Positions 1 to 7,360 are shown, counted from the first letter of the stretch. The stretch: 14,393 nucleotides of DNA from Deltaproteobacteria bacterium (GCA_024277485.1 JAJRVA010000189.1:1-14393), one strand, 5' to 3'. Numbers and translations: made by a program. Notes: a model not told the origin generated them from the letters alone.

Positions 1-50
1 CGTAAAAAAGCGACCCGCTTCGGATCTGATTTGCGGTTTGCTGCAGACAT
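1..50 (-). CDS. N-terminus of an unidentified gene, cut by the window edge
   Basis: On the minus strand an ATG at 50-48 is preceded by GGAGG (plus 57-61) with a 6-base gap, which is ideal spacing. It opens a frame that runs off the window, reading MSAANRKSDPKRVAFL. A TACAAT -10-like box lies about 40 bases upstream (minus strand, plus 93-98), without a convincing -35. The fragment is too short to identify. A competing reading exists: the same bases on the minus strand can fold as GATCCG-aag-CGGGTC followed by GC and six T, which looks like a small Rho-independent terminator. In that case something transcribed leftwards would end here rather than start. Confidence 0.45.
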   Translation of the reverse strand, partial: MSAANRKSDPKRVAFL

Positions 51-179
51 GGCAGACCTCCAGTAGCGTTGAAACGGAAAAAGGTTGATTTCATTGTACC
101 CCTTTCGTCTGCTCAATGCACGATTTCGAACGGCATTTTCTGCGAAAAGGGGGTCAAGTTTTCCCTTGGGACTTCTTTT

Positions 180-222
180 CTCAAACTTGAGTCAAAAGTA
201 GACTCAAACGTGGGCGACACGT
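180..222. promoter_or_regulatory. Cluster of short inverted repeats in the dgt upstream region
   Basis: TTGAGTC (187-193) and GACTCAA (201-207) form a 7-bp inverted repeat with a 7-base spacer. A further CTCAA at 180-184 pairs with the same TTGAG, giving three half-sites in 28 bases. ACGTG (208-212) and CACGT (218-222) form a second small dyad. They sit 40 to 80 bases upstream of the TATAAT box. This is suggestive of a regulator binding region; the regulator cannot be named from sequence. Confidence 0.3.
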
Positions 223-261
223 CGGAAAAATCTTTCCATTCGGGAAATATTTCTGCTATGT

Positions 262-267
262 TATAAT
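262..267 (+). promoter_or_regulatory. Probable -10 box upstream of dgt
   Basis: A perfect TATAAT lies 32 bases before the dgt start codon. The -35 position at a 17-base spacing reads TTCGGG, which is a poor match, so the promoter may be weak or depend on an activator. The region 180-222 just upstream is rich in dyads and could hold operator sites. Confidence 0.5.
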
Positions 268-299
268 ATTTGTGCAAAAACAAGGAATAACGGTATCGT

Positions 300-1508
300 A
301 TGAGTGGAGCAAAAAAGCTGGCCCTGCTGGCAATTCTTGAAGAGCTGAACAGGCAGGAAAGTCACAGGTTGTCATCCCTTGCTACGCTGAGCAGGACGGC
401 TGTCCGCCGCCATCCGGAAGAAAGGCAGGGGCACCGGCAGGCTTTTGCCCAAGACGCGGACCGCATTCTCCACTCCCGGGCCTATACTCGCTATATTGAC
501 AAGACCCAGGTGTTTTCCCTGGTGGAGAATGATCACATAACCCACCGGGTGCTGCATGTGCAGATGGTGTCGCGTATTGCCCGGACAATTGGCCGGTTTT
601 TAAGGTTGAACGAAGACCTGATCGAGGCCATCGCTCTGGGGCACGATATCGGCCATCCGCCTTTCGGGCACGAGGGAGAGAATATCCTGTCAAAACTGTG
701 CCGGGAGAATGGGCTGGATTCGTTCCAGCATAATATCCAGAGCGTCCAGTTTCTTGACCGGTTTGAGAGGAAGGGGGCCGGTTGGAACCTGACCCTGCAG
801 GTACTCGACGGGATTCTCTGCCATGACGGCGAGGTGCATAACCTGCGTCTTGCACCGAAGAGAGGAAAGACGTTTGACGATTTTGACAGGGAAATCGGTG
901 TTAAAGCCAGGGTGTCCACGACCCCGCTTTTACCCATGACGCTTGAAGGATGCGTGGTACGGCTTTCCGACACCATTGCCTATATCGGCCGGGACATCGA
1001 GGATGCCATTGAGCTGGAACTGATCGGCAGGGATGAAATCCCGGAAGAGTGTGGTAAGCAGTTAGGGATAAGTAACGGCACCATCGTCTATACCCTGGTG
1101 ACTGATCTTGTTGTCAATTCCAGCCATGTCCGCGAGGCTGACAGCAGCGTTGACAATGACATGGATTATATAGGATTCAGCCTTGAGGTGGCGGCAGCCA
1201 TGCTGGAGCTGAAAAAATTCAACTATGAGCGAATTTATAAAAATCCGGCTTTCAAACCTGATTACGACAAGATTCATCTCTGTTATGTCCGGTTGTTTAA
1301 CCATTACCTGGAACAGCTTGAGAAGGACAGCGAGGGCAGTGAAGTGGGACGGAATATACTGCATTCTATGAGCGAGGAATATCTGCACAGCCATTCACCT
1401 GCGGCTGTGGTCAGGGATTATATCGCCGGCATGACTGATGATTTTTTTCTGCGGCAGGCACGGGGTATCGGCTGCGACATACCGGAGCGGACATGTTTGC
1501 CAAACTGA
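300..1508 (+). CDS. dgt: Deoxyguanosinetriphosphate triphosphohydrolase-like protein (HD superfamily)
   Basis: This enzyme removes triphosphate from dNTPs (dGTP and often others), helping to balance the deoxynucleotide pool in the cytoplasm. The 402-residue length fits the family. The HD metal-binding set is visible: H82 in HITHR, H115-D116 in GHDIGHPPFGHEGE and D224 in LSDTIAYIGRD. The N-terminal block containing RILHSRAYTRYIDKTQVF (about residues 55-72) is also typical. The ATG at 300 is the only reasonable start; AAGGA at 282-286 lies 13 bases upstream, rather far for a ribosome site. The stop overlaps the next gene by 16 bases. The family assignment is firm; nucleotide preference cannot be read from sequence. 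Confidence 0.92.
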   Translation: MSGAKKLALLAILEELNRQESHRLSSLATLSRTAVRRHPEERQGHRQAFAQDADRILHSRAYTRYIDKTQVFSLVENDHITHRVLHVQMVSRIARTIGRFLRLNEDLIEAIALGHDIGHPPFGHEGENILSKLCRENGLDSFQHNIQSVQFLDRFERKGAGWNLTLQVLDGILCHDGEVHNLRLAPKRGKTFDDFDREIGVKARVSTTPLLPMTLEGCVVRLSDTIAYIGRDIEDAIELELIGRDEIPEECGKQLGISNGTIVYTLVTDLVVNSSHVREADSSVDNDMDYIGFSLEVAAAMLELKKFNYERIYKNPAFKPDYDKIHLCYVRLFNHYLEQLEKDSEGSEVGRNILHSMSEEYLHSHSPAAVVRDYIAGMTDDFFLRQARGIGCDIPERTCLPN

Positions 1509-3274
1509 AATTTTTTGTGCCGGGTGAGAGTACCCGGATGATTTTGATTGCAGCCTTTATAGGTGTGCTTGCCGGTGGGGCGATTATTGTTTTCCGTGAG
1601 GCAGTGGACCTGGTGCACATGGTCATTTTTGTGAAAGGGGGGGAACTCCTGCGCATTTACGAAGGTGGCTGGCGCATCCTGCTGCTGCCTCTTCTGCCCA
1701 TGACCGGCGCCGTGCTCCTCGTTCCCCTGTCCCTGATGTTTCCGGGCAAGGTGAACGGATATGGTTTTACCCGGTTCCTGCGGCGGGTGAACCTTGAGAA
1801 CGGGGTAATCCAGGGCCGCAATATTTTTATTAAAATCATTGCCACTGCCCTGACCATCGGTTCCGGCAACTCGGCCGGGGTGGAAGGGCCCATTGCCCAG
1901 CTCAGCGGCGCGCTTGGTTCCAAGGTAGGGCAGACCTTCAGGGTCTCCGGCAAACGAATGAAGGTCTATATCGCAGCCGGCTGCGCCGGCGGTATTGCCG
2001 GTATCTTCAACGCGCCCATTGCCGGCATTTTTTTCGCTGCCGAGATAGTCCTGCTCGGCAGCTACGAAATATCATCCTTTGCCGCCCTGGTCATAGCCTC
2101 GGCCATGGCAACGGTCATATCCCGCGCCTATTATGGAGAGATCCCGGCCTTCCCCATTCCCGACTACCACATGATCAACCCGTTTGTCGAGATTCCCCTC
2201 TACATCCTGATGGGTATTCTTATCGGCGGGCTGGCGGTTCTGCATATCAGGTTTTTTTATTTTGTCCGGGACCGGTTTCGCGTCCTGCCGCTGCATGAAC
2301 AGCTCAAACCGATCATCGGTGCATTTCTGGTCGGCAGTATAGGTATCATTTTTCCCCAGGTCATGGGGGACGGGTATGAGTATATTGAAAAGGCCCTGGC
2401 CGGTGAAGCCCTGATCTGGATTATGCTGGCCCTGATTGTGTTGAAGTCGGTTGCCACCGCTATTACACTTGGTTCCGGTGGGGCCGGCGGAGTGTTTGCA
2501 CCGTCTCTTTTTATCGGCGCCGTTGTCGGCGGGGCCTTTGGGGGCATCATGCACCTGCTGATGCCGGAGTATACGGCCAGCCCGGGCGCCTATGCCACGG
2601 TCGGCATCGGCGCCTTCTTGGCCGCATCCACCCATGCGCCCATGACCGCCATTTTTCTCCTGTTCGAGATGACCGGCAACTACCTGATCATCATCCCCAT
2701 CATGATAACGTCGATTATCGGTTCCATCACCGCCAAGAAGTTTTACGAAGATTCTATCGATACGGTTGATTTTACCCGCGAGGGTATCAATATCCATGAG
2801 GGCAGGGAGGTTGCCATCATGAAGTCGATCAAGGTGGGTAAGGCGATCACCGAGGAAGTTGACTTTATCAGTGAAAATGCCAATATCAACCACCTGCTGG
2901 AGTTGTTTCGTTTCGCGCGGGACAGTTTCTATTTTCCGGTCGTCAATCACAAGGGGCTCATGGTCGGGGTGGTATCGATGCAGGACGTCAAGAACATCCT
3001 GCATGACGAGGAGCAGCGGGTCTGTTACCTGGTCGGCGCGATCTGCAGCCGGGATGTTATTACCCTGACCCCGGACGATAACTTGTATGATGCCATGCAG
3101 CTTTTTGACCTGAAAGGGATTGAGGAAATCCCGGTGGTGGAAAGTGTCGAGGAACCCTGGGTGCTTGGAATGCTCAGGCGCCGGGATGTGATTTCCGCCT
3201 ACAACCATGAGGTGCTCAAGCGCGGCATCAGTGAAAAGGCCGAGACCTTCCGGGTTCTTTGCTCTACGTCTTAA
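1493..3274 (+). CDS. ClC-family chloride channel/transporter with C-terminal CBS domain pair
   Basis: This inner-membrane anion channel or anion/proton exchanger has about 430 membrane residues followed by two cytoplasmic CBS domains (about 447-505 and 512-570) that probably bind adenine nucleotides. The selectivity motifs are present: GSGNSAGVEGP at 123-133 with the gating glutamate E131, and GSGGAGGVFAPSLF from residue 327. Y418 in KFYEDSIDT occupies the place of the central pore tyrosine. The first signature, usually GxGxPE, reads GYGFTRF at 89-95, so its proline and acidic residue are missing. The ATG lies inside the end of dgt with GGAG at 1484-1487, implying translational coupling. Whether it is a channel or an exchanger, and which anion it carries, cannot be told from sequence. 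Confidence 0.93.
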   Translation: MFAKLKFFVPGESTRMILIAAFIGVLAGGAIIVFREAVDLVHMVIFVKGGELLRIYEGGWRILLLPLLPMTGAVLLVPLSLMFPGKVNGYGFTRFLRRVNLENGVIQGRNIFIKIIATALTIGSGNSAGVEGPIAQLSGALGSKVGQTFRVSGKRMKVYIAAGCAGGIAGIFNAPIAGIFFAAEIVLLGSYEISSFAALVIASAMATVISRAYYGEIPAFPIPDYHMINPFVEIPLYILMGILIGGLAVLHIRFFYFVRDRFRVLPLHEQLKPIIGAFLVGSIGIIFPQVMGDGYEYIEKALAGEALIWIMLALIVLKSVATAITLGSGGAGGVFAPSLFIGAVVGGAFGGIMHLLMPEYTASPGAYATVGIGAFLAASTHAPMTAIFLLFEMTGNYLIIIPIMITSIIGSITAKKFYEDSIDTVDFTREGINIHEGREVAIMKSIKVGKAITEEVDFISENANINHLLELFRFARDSFYFPVVNHKGLMVGVVSMQDVKNILHDEEQRVCYLVGAICSRDVITLTPDDNLYDAMQLFDLKGIEEIPVVESVEEPWVLGMLRRRDVISAYNHEVLKRGISEKAETFRVLCSTS

Positions 3275-3297
3275 TATCCAGTAATAATAAATGGTTA

Positions 3298-5217
3298 TTA
3301 TGCTCGCGCGCCGGTAGATCTGGTTGAGTACCCCCCTAATTGTTCCACTGCCGATTTGAAATCAGCGCTGTGTATAATTTCCAGCACTCTCTGGATGGAG
3401 GAGATGTCGAGATATTTAACCGGTATGAGGATGTCATAGCGTTCCTCGGTTAGCGGGATAAAGTCCAACCGCAGGGCTTTTGCGGCACCGAGTATGCCCA
3501 GGCCGGTGTCTGCCTTGCCGGAAAGAACGGCAACAGCGACAGACATGTGGGTATATTCTTCATACCCGTATCCCCGGATTTTTTCACTGTTGAGATGGTT
3601 TTTCTCCAGTTCATAGTCTAACAGGACCCTGGTTCCGGACCCGGCCTGGCGGTTGACAAAGGTTACGTCCCGGCGCAGCAGGTCCCCGACTCCCTCGATT
3701 TTTTTCGGATTACCCGGCAGGACTATGAAGCCCTGTTGTCGATGGGCCAGGGTATAGAGGGCGGTTTCCCTGCCGGCAAGGTACTGCTGGATGGAGCTGA
3801 TGTTGTAGTCTCCTGTTTCAGGGTCAAGCAGGTGGGTGCCGGCCATGTGGGTCATGTTCTCTCGAACGGCAAGGATTCCGCCAAGGGAACCGACATGGGT
3901 TGAGGCAAGGGGAAAGGCCGGAGTACTTTTTTTCAAAAAATCATGCAGAATGTCCAGGGTCAGGTCATGACTGCCGGTGCAGAGAATGGTGTTGCTGATC
4001 TGCTGCTTCGGCCTGAGCAGTTCAAGCTCGACCTCGCTCCCTTTTGCCTCCCCTTCCGAATGGGCGGGGATGCGGAAGATGGAGTTGGCCCTGGTTATCG
4101 TTGTTATGGCTCCGGCGCCCTTTTTCAGGGGCACGCTGACAAAACGGTCCCCAAGCCGTCCGGTTACCATGCGCCTGAACTCCTCCATCCCGCCCCGGGA
4201 GGGAATGTTTTTGGCAAGTACTGCCCGGATTGTTTCAGGCTCCCGGTGATCCAGGCCCTGCATCCGCTCAAGCAGAGGGACAACGAACTGCTCAAAGGAT
4301 ATGAGTGCCGAGACAGGATATCCCGGATTACCGACAACAGGTTTGCCTTCAATGACACCTAAAATGGTCGGTTTTCCCGGCATGATGGTAACCCCGTGCA
4401 CCAGCACCTTCCCCAGCTCCTCGATGATCCGGCCCGTGTAATCAGCGCTGCCGGCTGAGGAACCGGCATTGATCACAACAATGTCGGCATCGGAGCGGAC
4501 GGATTCCAGGAGCCGTTTTTTTATGATTGCGTACTCATCGTGAATGATGGCGCTGACAACGGGGTCTGCACACGCCCGTGCGGCAAGAGCTGCAAGCACG
4601 GCGGAATTGGATTCAATGGTCCGTCCCGGTGGCAGCGTATCATCCTGATCTTCTGGAAGAACAAGCTCCGTGCCGGTGGGATGAATAATTATTTTCGGTT
4701 TTTTCCGTACCCATACCTGCGGGCATCCCGCAGTCAGGAGGGCGCCGATGTCGGCAGGAGTGATACAGTGGTTGCTGGGAAAAAGCAGTTCCGTGGCCAC
4801 GATATCTTCCCCGACCTTCCGGACATTCTGCCAGGGATAGATGGGCGCCCTGATAATTCCGGTCCGGCCATCATCGCTGAGAAGGATGTTTTCAATCATG
4901 ATGACCGCGTCCTTGCCTTCCGGCAGGGGATGGCCGGTGTTCACGGCAACAGCCTGGGATGTGTCCAGATGCAGGGTAACCGGGGTGTCGTCGGATGCGC
5001 CGAAGGTGTCCTGTGCCGTCACGGCCACGCCGTCCATTGCCGAGGCATGAAAAGACGGGGCGGAAAAACGGGCCGTAACCGGCCTTGACGTTACACGCCG
5101 GTCTGCATTGCGGCTGTCAACCTGTTCTTCGCCTGTCCGGTAGACGTGAAACTCTGCCATGAAGAGTCGTCCGGCCTCTTCGAGAGACAGCATGTTCAGG
5201 TAGATTTTCCGTTTCAT
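3298..5217 (-). CDS. moeA: MoeA-type molybdenum insertion protein fused to a C-terminal PBP-like (LysR substrate-binding-like) domain
   Basis: The N-terminal ~405 residues are a MoeA, the enzyme that inserts molybdate or tungstate into adenylylated molybdopterin. Motifs: AMDG at 60-63, TGTEL at 181-185 (usual form TGDEL), GSSAGSADYT at 252-261, GKPTIL at 281-286 and GNPGYPVSA at 296-304. Residues ~408-625 form the PBP-like domain found in MoeA/LysR-type fusions, with NRQAGSGTR at 522-530. This domain is related to oxyanion-binding proteins, so sensing or delivering molybdate or tungstate is a reasonable inference. The start ATG overlaps the stop of the upstream moeA as ATGA. GGAGG lies 13 bases before it, so a start at M9 (MLSLEEAG, nearer the usual MoeA N-terminus) is possible. 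The gene ends convergently with the ClC gene, 23 bases apart. Confidence 0.92.
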   Translation of the reverse strand: MKRKIYLNMLSLEEAGRLFMAEFHVYRTGEEQVDSRNADRRVTSRPVTARFSAPSFHASAMDGVAVTAQDTFGASDDTPVTLHLDTSQAVAVNTGHPLPEGKDAVIMIENILLSDDGRTGIIRAPIYPWQNVRKVGEDIVATELLFPSNHCITPADIGALLTAGCPQVWVRKKPKIIIHPTGTELVLPEDQDDTLPPGRTIESNSAVLAALAARACADPVVSAIIHDEYAIIKKRLLESVRSDADIVVINAGSSAGSADYTGRIIEELGKVLVHGVTIMPGKPTILGVIEGKPVVGNPGYPVSALISFEQFVVPLLERMQGLDHREPETIRAVLAKNIPSRGGMEEFRRMVTGRLGDRFVSVPLKKGAGAITTITRANSIFRIPAHSEGEAKGSEVELELLRPKQQISNTILCTGSHDLTLDILHDFLKKSTPAFPLASTHVGSLGGILAVRENMTHMAGTHLLDPETGDYNISSIQQYLAGRETALYTLAHRQQGFIVLPGNPKKIEGVGDLLRRDVTFVNRQAGSGTRVLLDYELEKNHLNSEKIRGYGYEEYTHMSVAVAVLSGKADTGLGILGAAKALRLDFIPLTEERYDILIPVKYLDISSIQRVLEIIHSADFKSAVEQLGGYSTRSTGARA

Positions 5218-6455
5218 GGAAAAAGCATGACCTCCGCCTGTTCGCCCCTGTCAAGGCCCTCCACATCCCGGCCGATAACGAGCAGTCCGTCTGCCCTTAT
5301 GAGAGGACTGAGAAGACCTGATTTGCCGTAGACCGGCCTGGCGGTGTTGGGTGTGTCGGCGCCGCCCATTGTCACGGCGACCCTGACATAGTCCTCCCTG
5401 CCGATGGTGGAGGGAATCTGTTCCGTGGTAATAACAGGGACAGTCCGCAGCCCCGGACCGGGAGCGTGACCGGCAAACCTGCGCAGCAGGGGGCGGACAA
5501 AGAGATAAAAGACAACAATGGCAGACCCCACATGACCGGGCAGCCCGAAAAGGGCGGTATTGCCTTTTTTAGCCAGGATGGTCGGTTTGCCCGGCTTGAT
5601 GGAGACACCGTGGGCCAGCAGTTCAGCCTGTTCGATTTGTTCAAGGACACGGAGGGTGAAATCCCTGCGGCCCACTGAACTGCCGCCGGAAAGGAGCACC
5701 ATGTCCGCCGGAATATCGAGGGCCCTGGTGCAGGCCTGGAACATGCTGTCAGGATCATCTTTCACAATGCCGAGCGGTACAGGCTGGCCGCCGCATTCTT
5801 CAATCAGGGCGTGCAGGGTGGTTGTGTTGATATCCCTGATCTTTCCGGGCGCAAGCGTTTCGCCGGGCTCAATGAGTTCATCCCCTGTGCTGATGATGGC
5901 TACCACGGGTTTTTTGAACACGGGTATCCTGGTCAGGCCTAAACCCGACAGCACCCCTAAATCCTGGGGCCGCAGCACCTGTCCCTGTGTCAGGACCGTT
6001 GCATCCTTTGCAAAGTCTTCACCGCTGCGGATGACATTTTCTCCAGGCGCGACCGGTCTGAAGATTTCAATGGTATCATCATCAAGCCTGTTGGTGTACT
6101 CCACCATGACGACTCCGTTGCCATGGATGGGCAGTTCACCGCCTGTCCAGATTGGCGCCGCATGACCGGGCTGCAGGGAAATTTCCCGCCCCGCCCCGCC
6201 CATGGGGATCTCCCCGGTCAGCCTGAGGAGCGCCGGTTCTGATTCACTGCATCCGAAAGTGTCCCTGGCCCGGACAGCGAACCCGTCCATGGTTGAACGG
6301 GCAAAAGAGGGCAGGTCCTCCGGCGCCTGAATGTCCCGGGCAAGGACCCTGCCCCGGCAGAGGGACACGGCCTCCTCTTCAGCACGCAGTGGGGAAAAAT
6401 TTTCGAAAAGGCTGATAAAACCAGATGAGCTGACGAGCTGGAAGAATCCTTTCAT
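5214..6455 (-). CDS. moeA: Molybdopterin molybdenumtransferase MoeA
   Basis: This 413-residue stand-alone MoeA catalyses insertion of molybdate (or tungstate) into MPT-AMP, the last common step of molybdenum cofactor synthesis. Motifs: TMDG at 55-58, STGDEL at 189-194, GGSSVGRRDFT at 257-267, KPGKPTIL at about 287-294 and GLPGHVGSA at 304-312. The last is usually GNPVSA, so two conserved positions differ. I chose the ATG at 6455 because MKGFFQLVSSSGF matches the usual MoeA N-terminus. An in-frame TTG at 6515 would add 20 residues and overlap the preceding gene. No strong ribosome site precedes 6455, so coupling to the gene 31 bases upstream is likely. It is second of three genes in a probable operon. 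It belongs to a different MoeA subgroup from its fused neighbour. Confidence 0.93.
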   Translation of the reverse strand: MKGFFQLVSSSGFISLFENFSPLRAEEEAVSLCRGRVLARDIQAPEDLPSFARSTMDGFAVRARDTFGCSESEPALLRLTGEIPMGGAGREISLQPGHAAPIWTGGELPIHGNGVVMVEYTNRLDDDTIEIFRPVAPGENVIRSGEDFAKDATVLTQGQVLRPQDLGVLSGLGLTRIPVFKKPVVAIISTGDELIEPGETLAPGKIRDINTTTLHALIEECGGQPVPLGIVKDDPDSMFQACTRALDIPADMVLLSGGSSVGRRDFTLRVLEQIEQAELLAHGVSIKPGKPTILAKKGNTALFGLPGHVGSAIVVFYLFVRPLLRRFAGHAPGPGLRTVPVITTEQIPSTIGREDYVRVAVTMGGADTPNTARPVYGKSGLLSPLIRADGLLVIGRDVEGLDRGEQAEVMLFP

Positions 6456-6486
6456 TTCGTGCGGGACCGATTTGCCTCGTACAGCA

Positions 6487-6825
6487 TCAATGGTATGTCT
6501 GTTCCTGAACACCAAGGACCTTGGCGCATATCTTCTGTCTGGTCTGTTCGTCAGGCTCCGGCTCTGTCCAGCTGATAAACTGCTCGGTCACCCGCATGAA
6601 ACTGCCGTTGTCCTCCTTGCATTGATTACAGATTGATTTCGCCATATCACGGTACATGATAATCTCGCTGGCAGGTTCACCCTCCCTGTCCACGGCTGCC
6701 ATTTTACGGCATCCGCAGTCAAGCCGAATAACGGCAACGCCTATCGCGTCCGGGCTGCCTTCGAGAATGCCTTCAACCATGGCCTGCTCACTTTTTTCAG
6801 GAGTTCGTGCATTTTTTTTGCTCAT
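6487..6825 (-). CDS. Small conserved-looking cysteine-motif protein of unknown function, first gene of the Moe operon
   Basis: I do not recognise this 112-residue soluble protein. Its visible features are LDCGCRKMAAV at about residues 34-44 (a CxC pair) and SICNQCKED at about 69-77 (a CxxC pair). Together these could bind zinc, iron-sulfur or another metal. The N-terminus is charged, there is no signal peptide or membrane segment, and the C-terminal third is acidic. It starts at ATG 6825-6823, with the purine-rich stretch GAAGAG about 10 bases upstream. Its stop lies 31 bases before moeA in the same direction, so a role tied to molybdenum or tungsten cofactor metabolism is plausible by context only. 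It is a real gene by its spacing, composition and cysteine pattern, but its function is open. Confidence 0.72.
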   Translation of the reverse strand: MSKKNARTPEKSEQAMVEGILEGSPDAIGVAVIRLDCGCRKMAAVDREGEPASEIIMYRDMAKSICNQCKEDNGSFMRVTEQFISWTEPEPDEQTRQKICAKVLGVQEQTYH

Positions 6826-6849
6826 TTTTCATTCTCTTCAAGGGTACCT

Positions 6850-7042
6850 GGGTCCGTGAGCGTTCGAGAACGGTGAAGATACAGGTAGCGAGCCTGCGCG
6901 ACCTTCGAGGCGGCAACAATGTTGATAGTGATGTGGCTTGCCCACATGACGATCCTGGTGTGATATCAACGAGTTGCCAACGCCGTAGATGTGCCGTTAT
7001 CGGACGCCCCGCAGGGCGGCGTGGTGAATATGCCGCCCTGCG
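6850..7042 (-). promoter_or_regulatory. Structured RNA candidate: leader of the Moe operon (riboswitch-like) or, on the other strand, a small RNA
   Basis: Nested inverted repeats fill this region. GTCCG (6852-6856) pairs with CGGAC (7001-7005), AACGG (6869-6873) with CCGTT (6994-6998), GGCAAC (6912-6917) with GTTGCC (6973-6978), GTTGATA (6921-6927) with TATCAAC (6964-6970), and ATGTGG (6931-6936) with CCACAT (6942-6947). CGTT/AACG at 6861-6872 is a local hairpin that competes with the AACGG/CCGTT pairing. CGCAGGGCGGC (7010-7020) and GCCGCCCTGCG (7032-7042) form an 11-bp hairpin at the distal end. On the minus strand this would be a 5' leader ending about 25 bases before the first Moe-operon gene, as molybdenum-cofactor riboswitches do. 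I cannot confirm that family by eye. The plus-strand alternative is supported by the T-rich run after 7042. Confidence 0.4.
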
Positions 7043-7058
7043 TTATATTTCATTTTTT
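7010..7058 (+). terminator. Possible Rho-independent terminator on the plus strand
   Basis: A perfect 11-bp GC-rich stem (7010-7020 with 7032-7042, loop of 11 bases) is followed by TTATATTTCATTTTTT. The T-run is interrupted. No plus-strand protein gene lies upstream, so if it works as a terminator it would end a small RNA or antisense transcript; otherwise it is the first hairpin of the minus-strand leader. Confidence 0.35.
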
Positions 7059-7320
7059 ATCTCTGTATTCAAATGGTTACATAGAAGTATATCACAAAGC
7101 CGTCACGAATTCAGGGGGTAATTATACTCAAGTGTGTTTAATCTATCCATTTCCAGGGGAAATGGCGAATATTTTATTTTCTTATTTGTTGGCTTGACAA
7201 TTTTATCTGTATTTCCGACATGTTAGCTGATTTTTTTCGCCTGTATTGATCTGGCATCTTTTACCTTGACAAACACCCGCTGCTCCGATAAGAGAGAAGT
7301 CGACGCGGTTAGTCCACGTA
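7043..7320. other. AT-rich spacer with promoter-like elements, no gene seen
   Basis: I find no plausible protein-coding frame here. Plus-strand promoter-like hexamers occur: TATACT at 7123-7128, TTGACA at 7194-7199 without a good -10, and TTGACA at 7266-7271 followed after 15 bases by GATAAG (7287-7292). Any of these could serve the ferredoxin gene. The base composition is clearly more AT-rich than the flanking genes, as expected of a divergent regulatory region. Confidence 0.4.
7086..7094 (-). promoter_or_regulatory. Extended -10 promoter candidate for the Moe operon
   Basis: The minus strand reads TGATATACT, an extended -10 (TGn followed by TATACT). The -35 position at 17 bases reads CTGAAT, which is weak, as extended -10 promoters tolerate. 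Transcription from here would start near 7079 and give a leader of about 250 bases containing the whole structured region before the start codon at 6825. Confidence 0.35.
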
Positions 7321-7336
7321 TTCTTTACATAAAGAA
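7321..7336. promoter_or_regulatory. Operator-like dyad upstream of the ferredoxin gene
   Basis: TTCTTT-acat-AAAGAA is a perfect 6-bp inverted repeat with a 4-base spacer. It is centred about 35 bases upstream of the TATAAT box at 7361-7366, so near position -44 relative to the start that box would give. That geometry suits an activator of the CRP/FNR type, though the half-site is not the classical FNR sequence (TTGAT). The regulator is unknown. Confidence 0.35.
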
Positions 7337-7360
7337 CGTAACTTTCAGATGTCAAGTACG

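Noticed and set aside
69..266. Open frame of 65 residues on the plus strand before dgt
   Set aside because: It starts at a non-ATG codon without a ribosome site, has low-complexity composition, and runs through the dyads and into the TATAAT box, so it is regulatory DNA rather than a gene.
2072..3208. Minus-strand open frame of 378 residues inside the ClC gene
   Set aside because: It is antisense to a well-conserved coding region, and its His/Asp/Gly-rich composition is typical of a reverse-frame shadow; no domain is visible.
3284..3301. Inverted repeat ATAATAA-atgg-TTATTAT between the convergent ClC and moeA genes
   Set aside because: All stem pairs are A-T and it lacks a T-run after a stable stem, so it is too weak to call a terminator.
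6846..7042. Identification of the structured region as 6S RNA, tmRNA, SRP RNA or RNase P RNA
   Set aside because: None of the signature sequences of these RNAs (for example the RNase P core, the SRP tetraloop region, or a tmRNA tag and CCA end) can be seen; only a generic structured RNA call is supported.
7287..7299. 13-base match GATAAGAGAGAAG also present at 11311-11323
   Set aside because: A single short purine-rich match, one copy inside a coding region, with no other shared context; chance is the simplest explanation.
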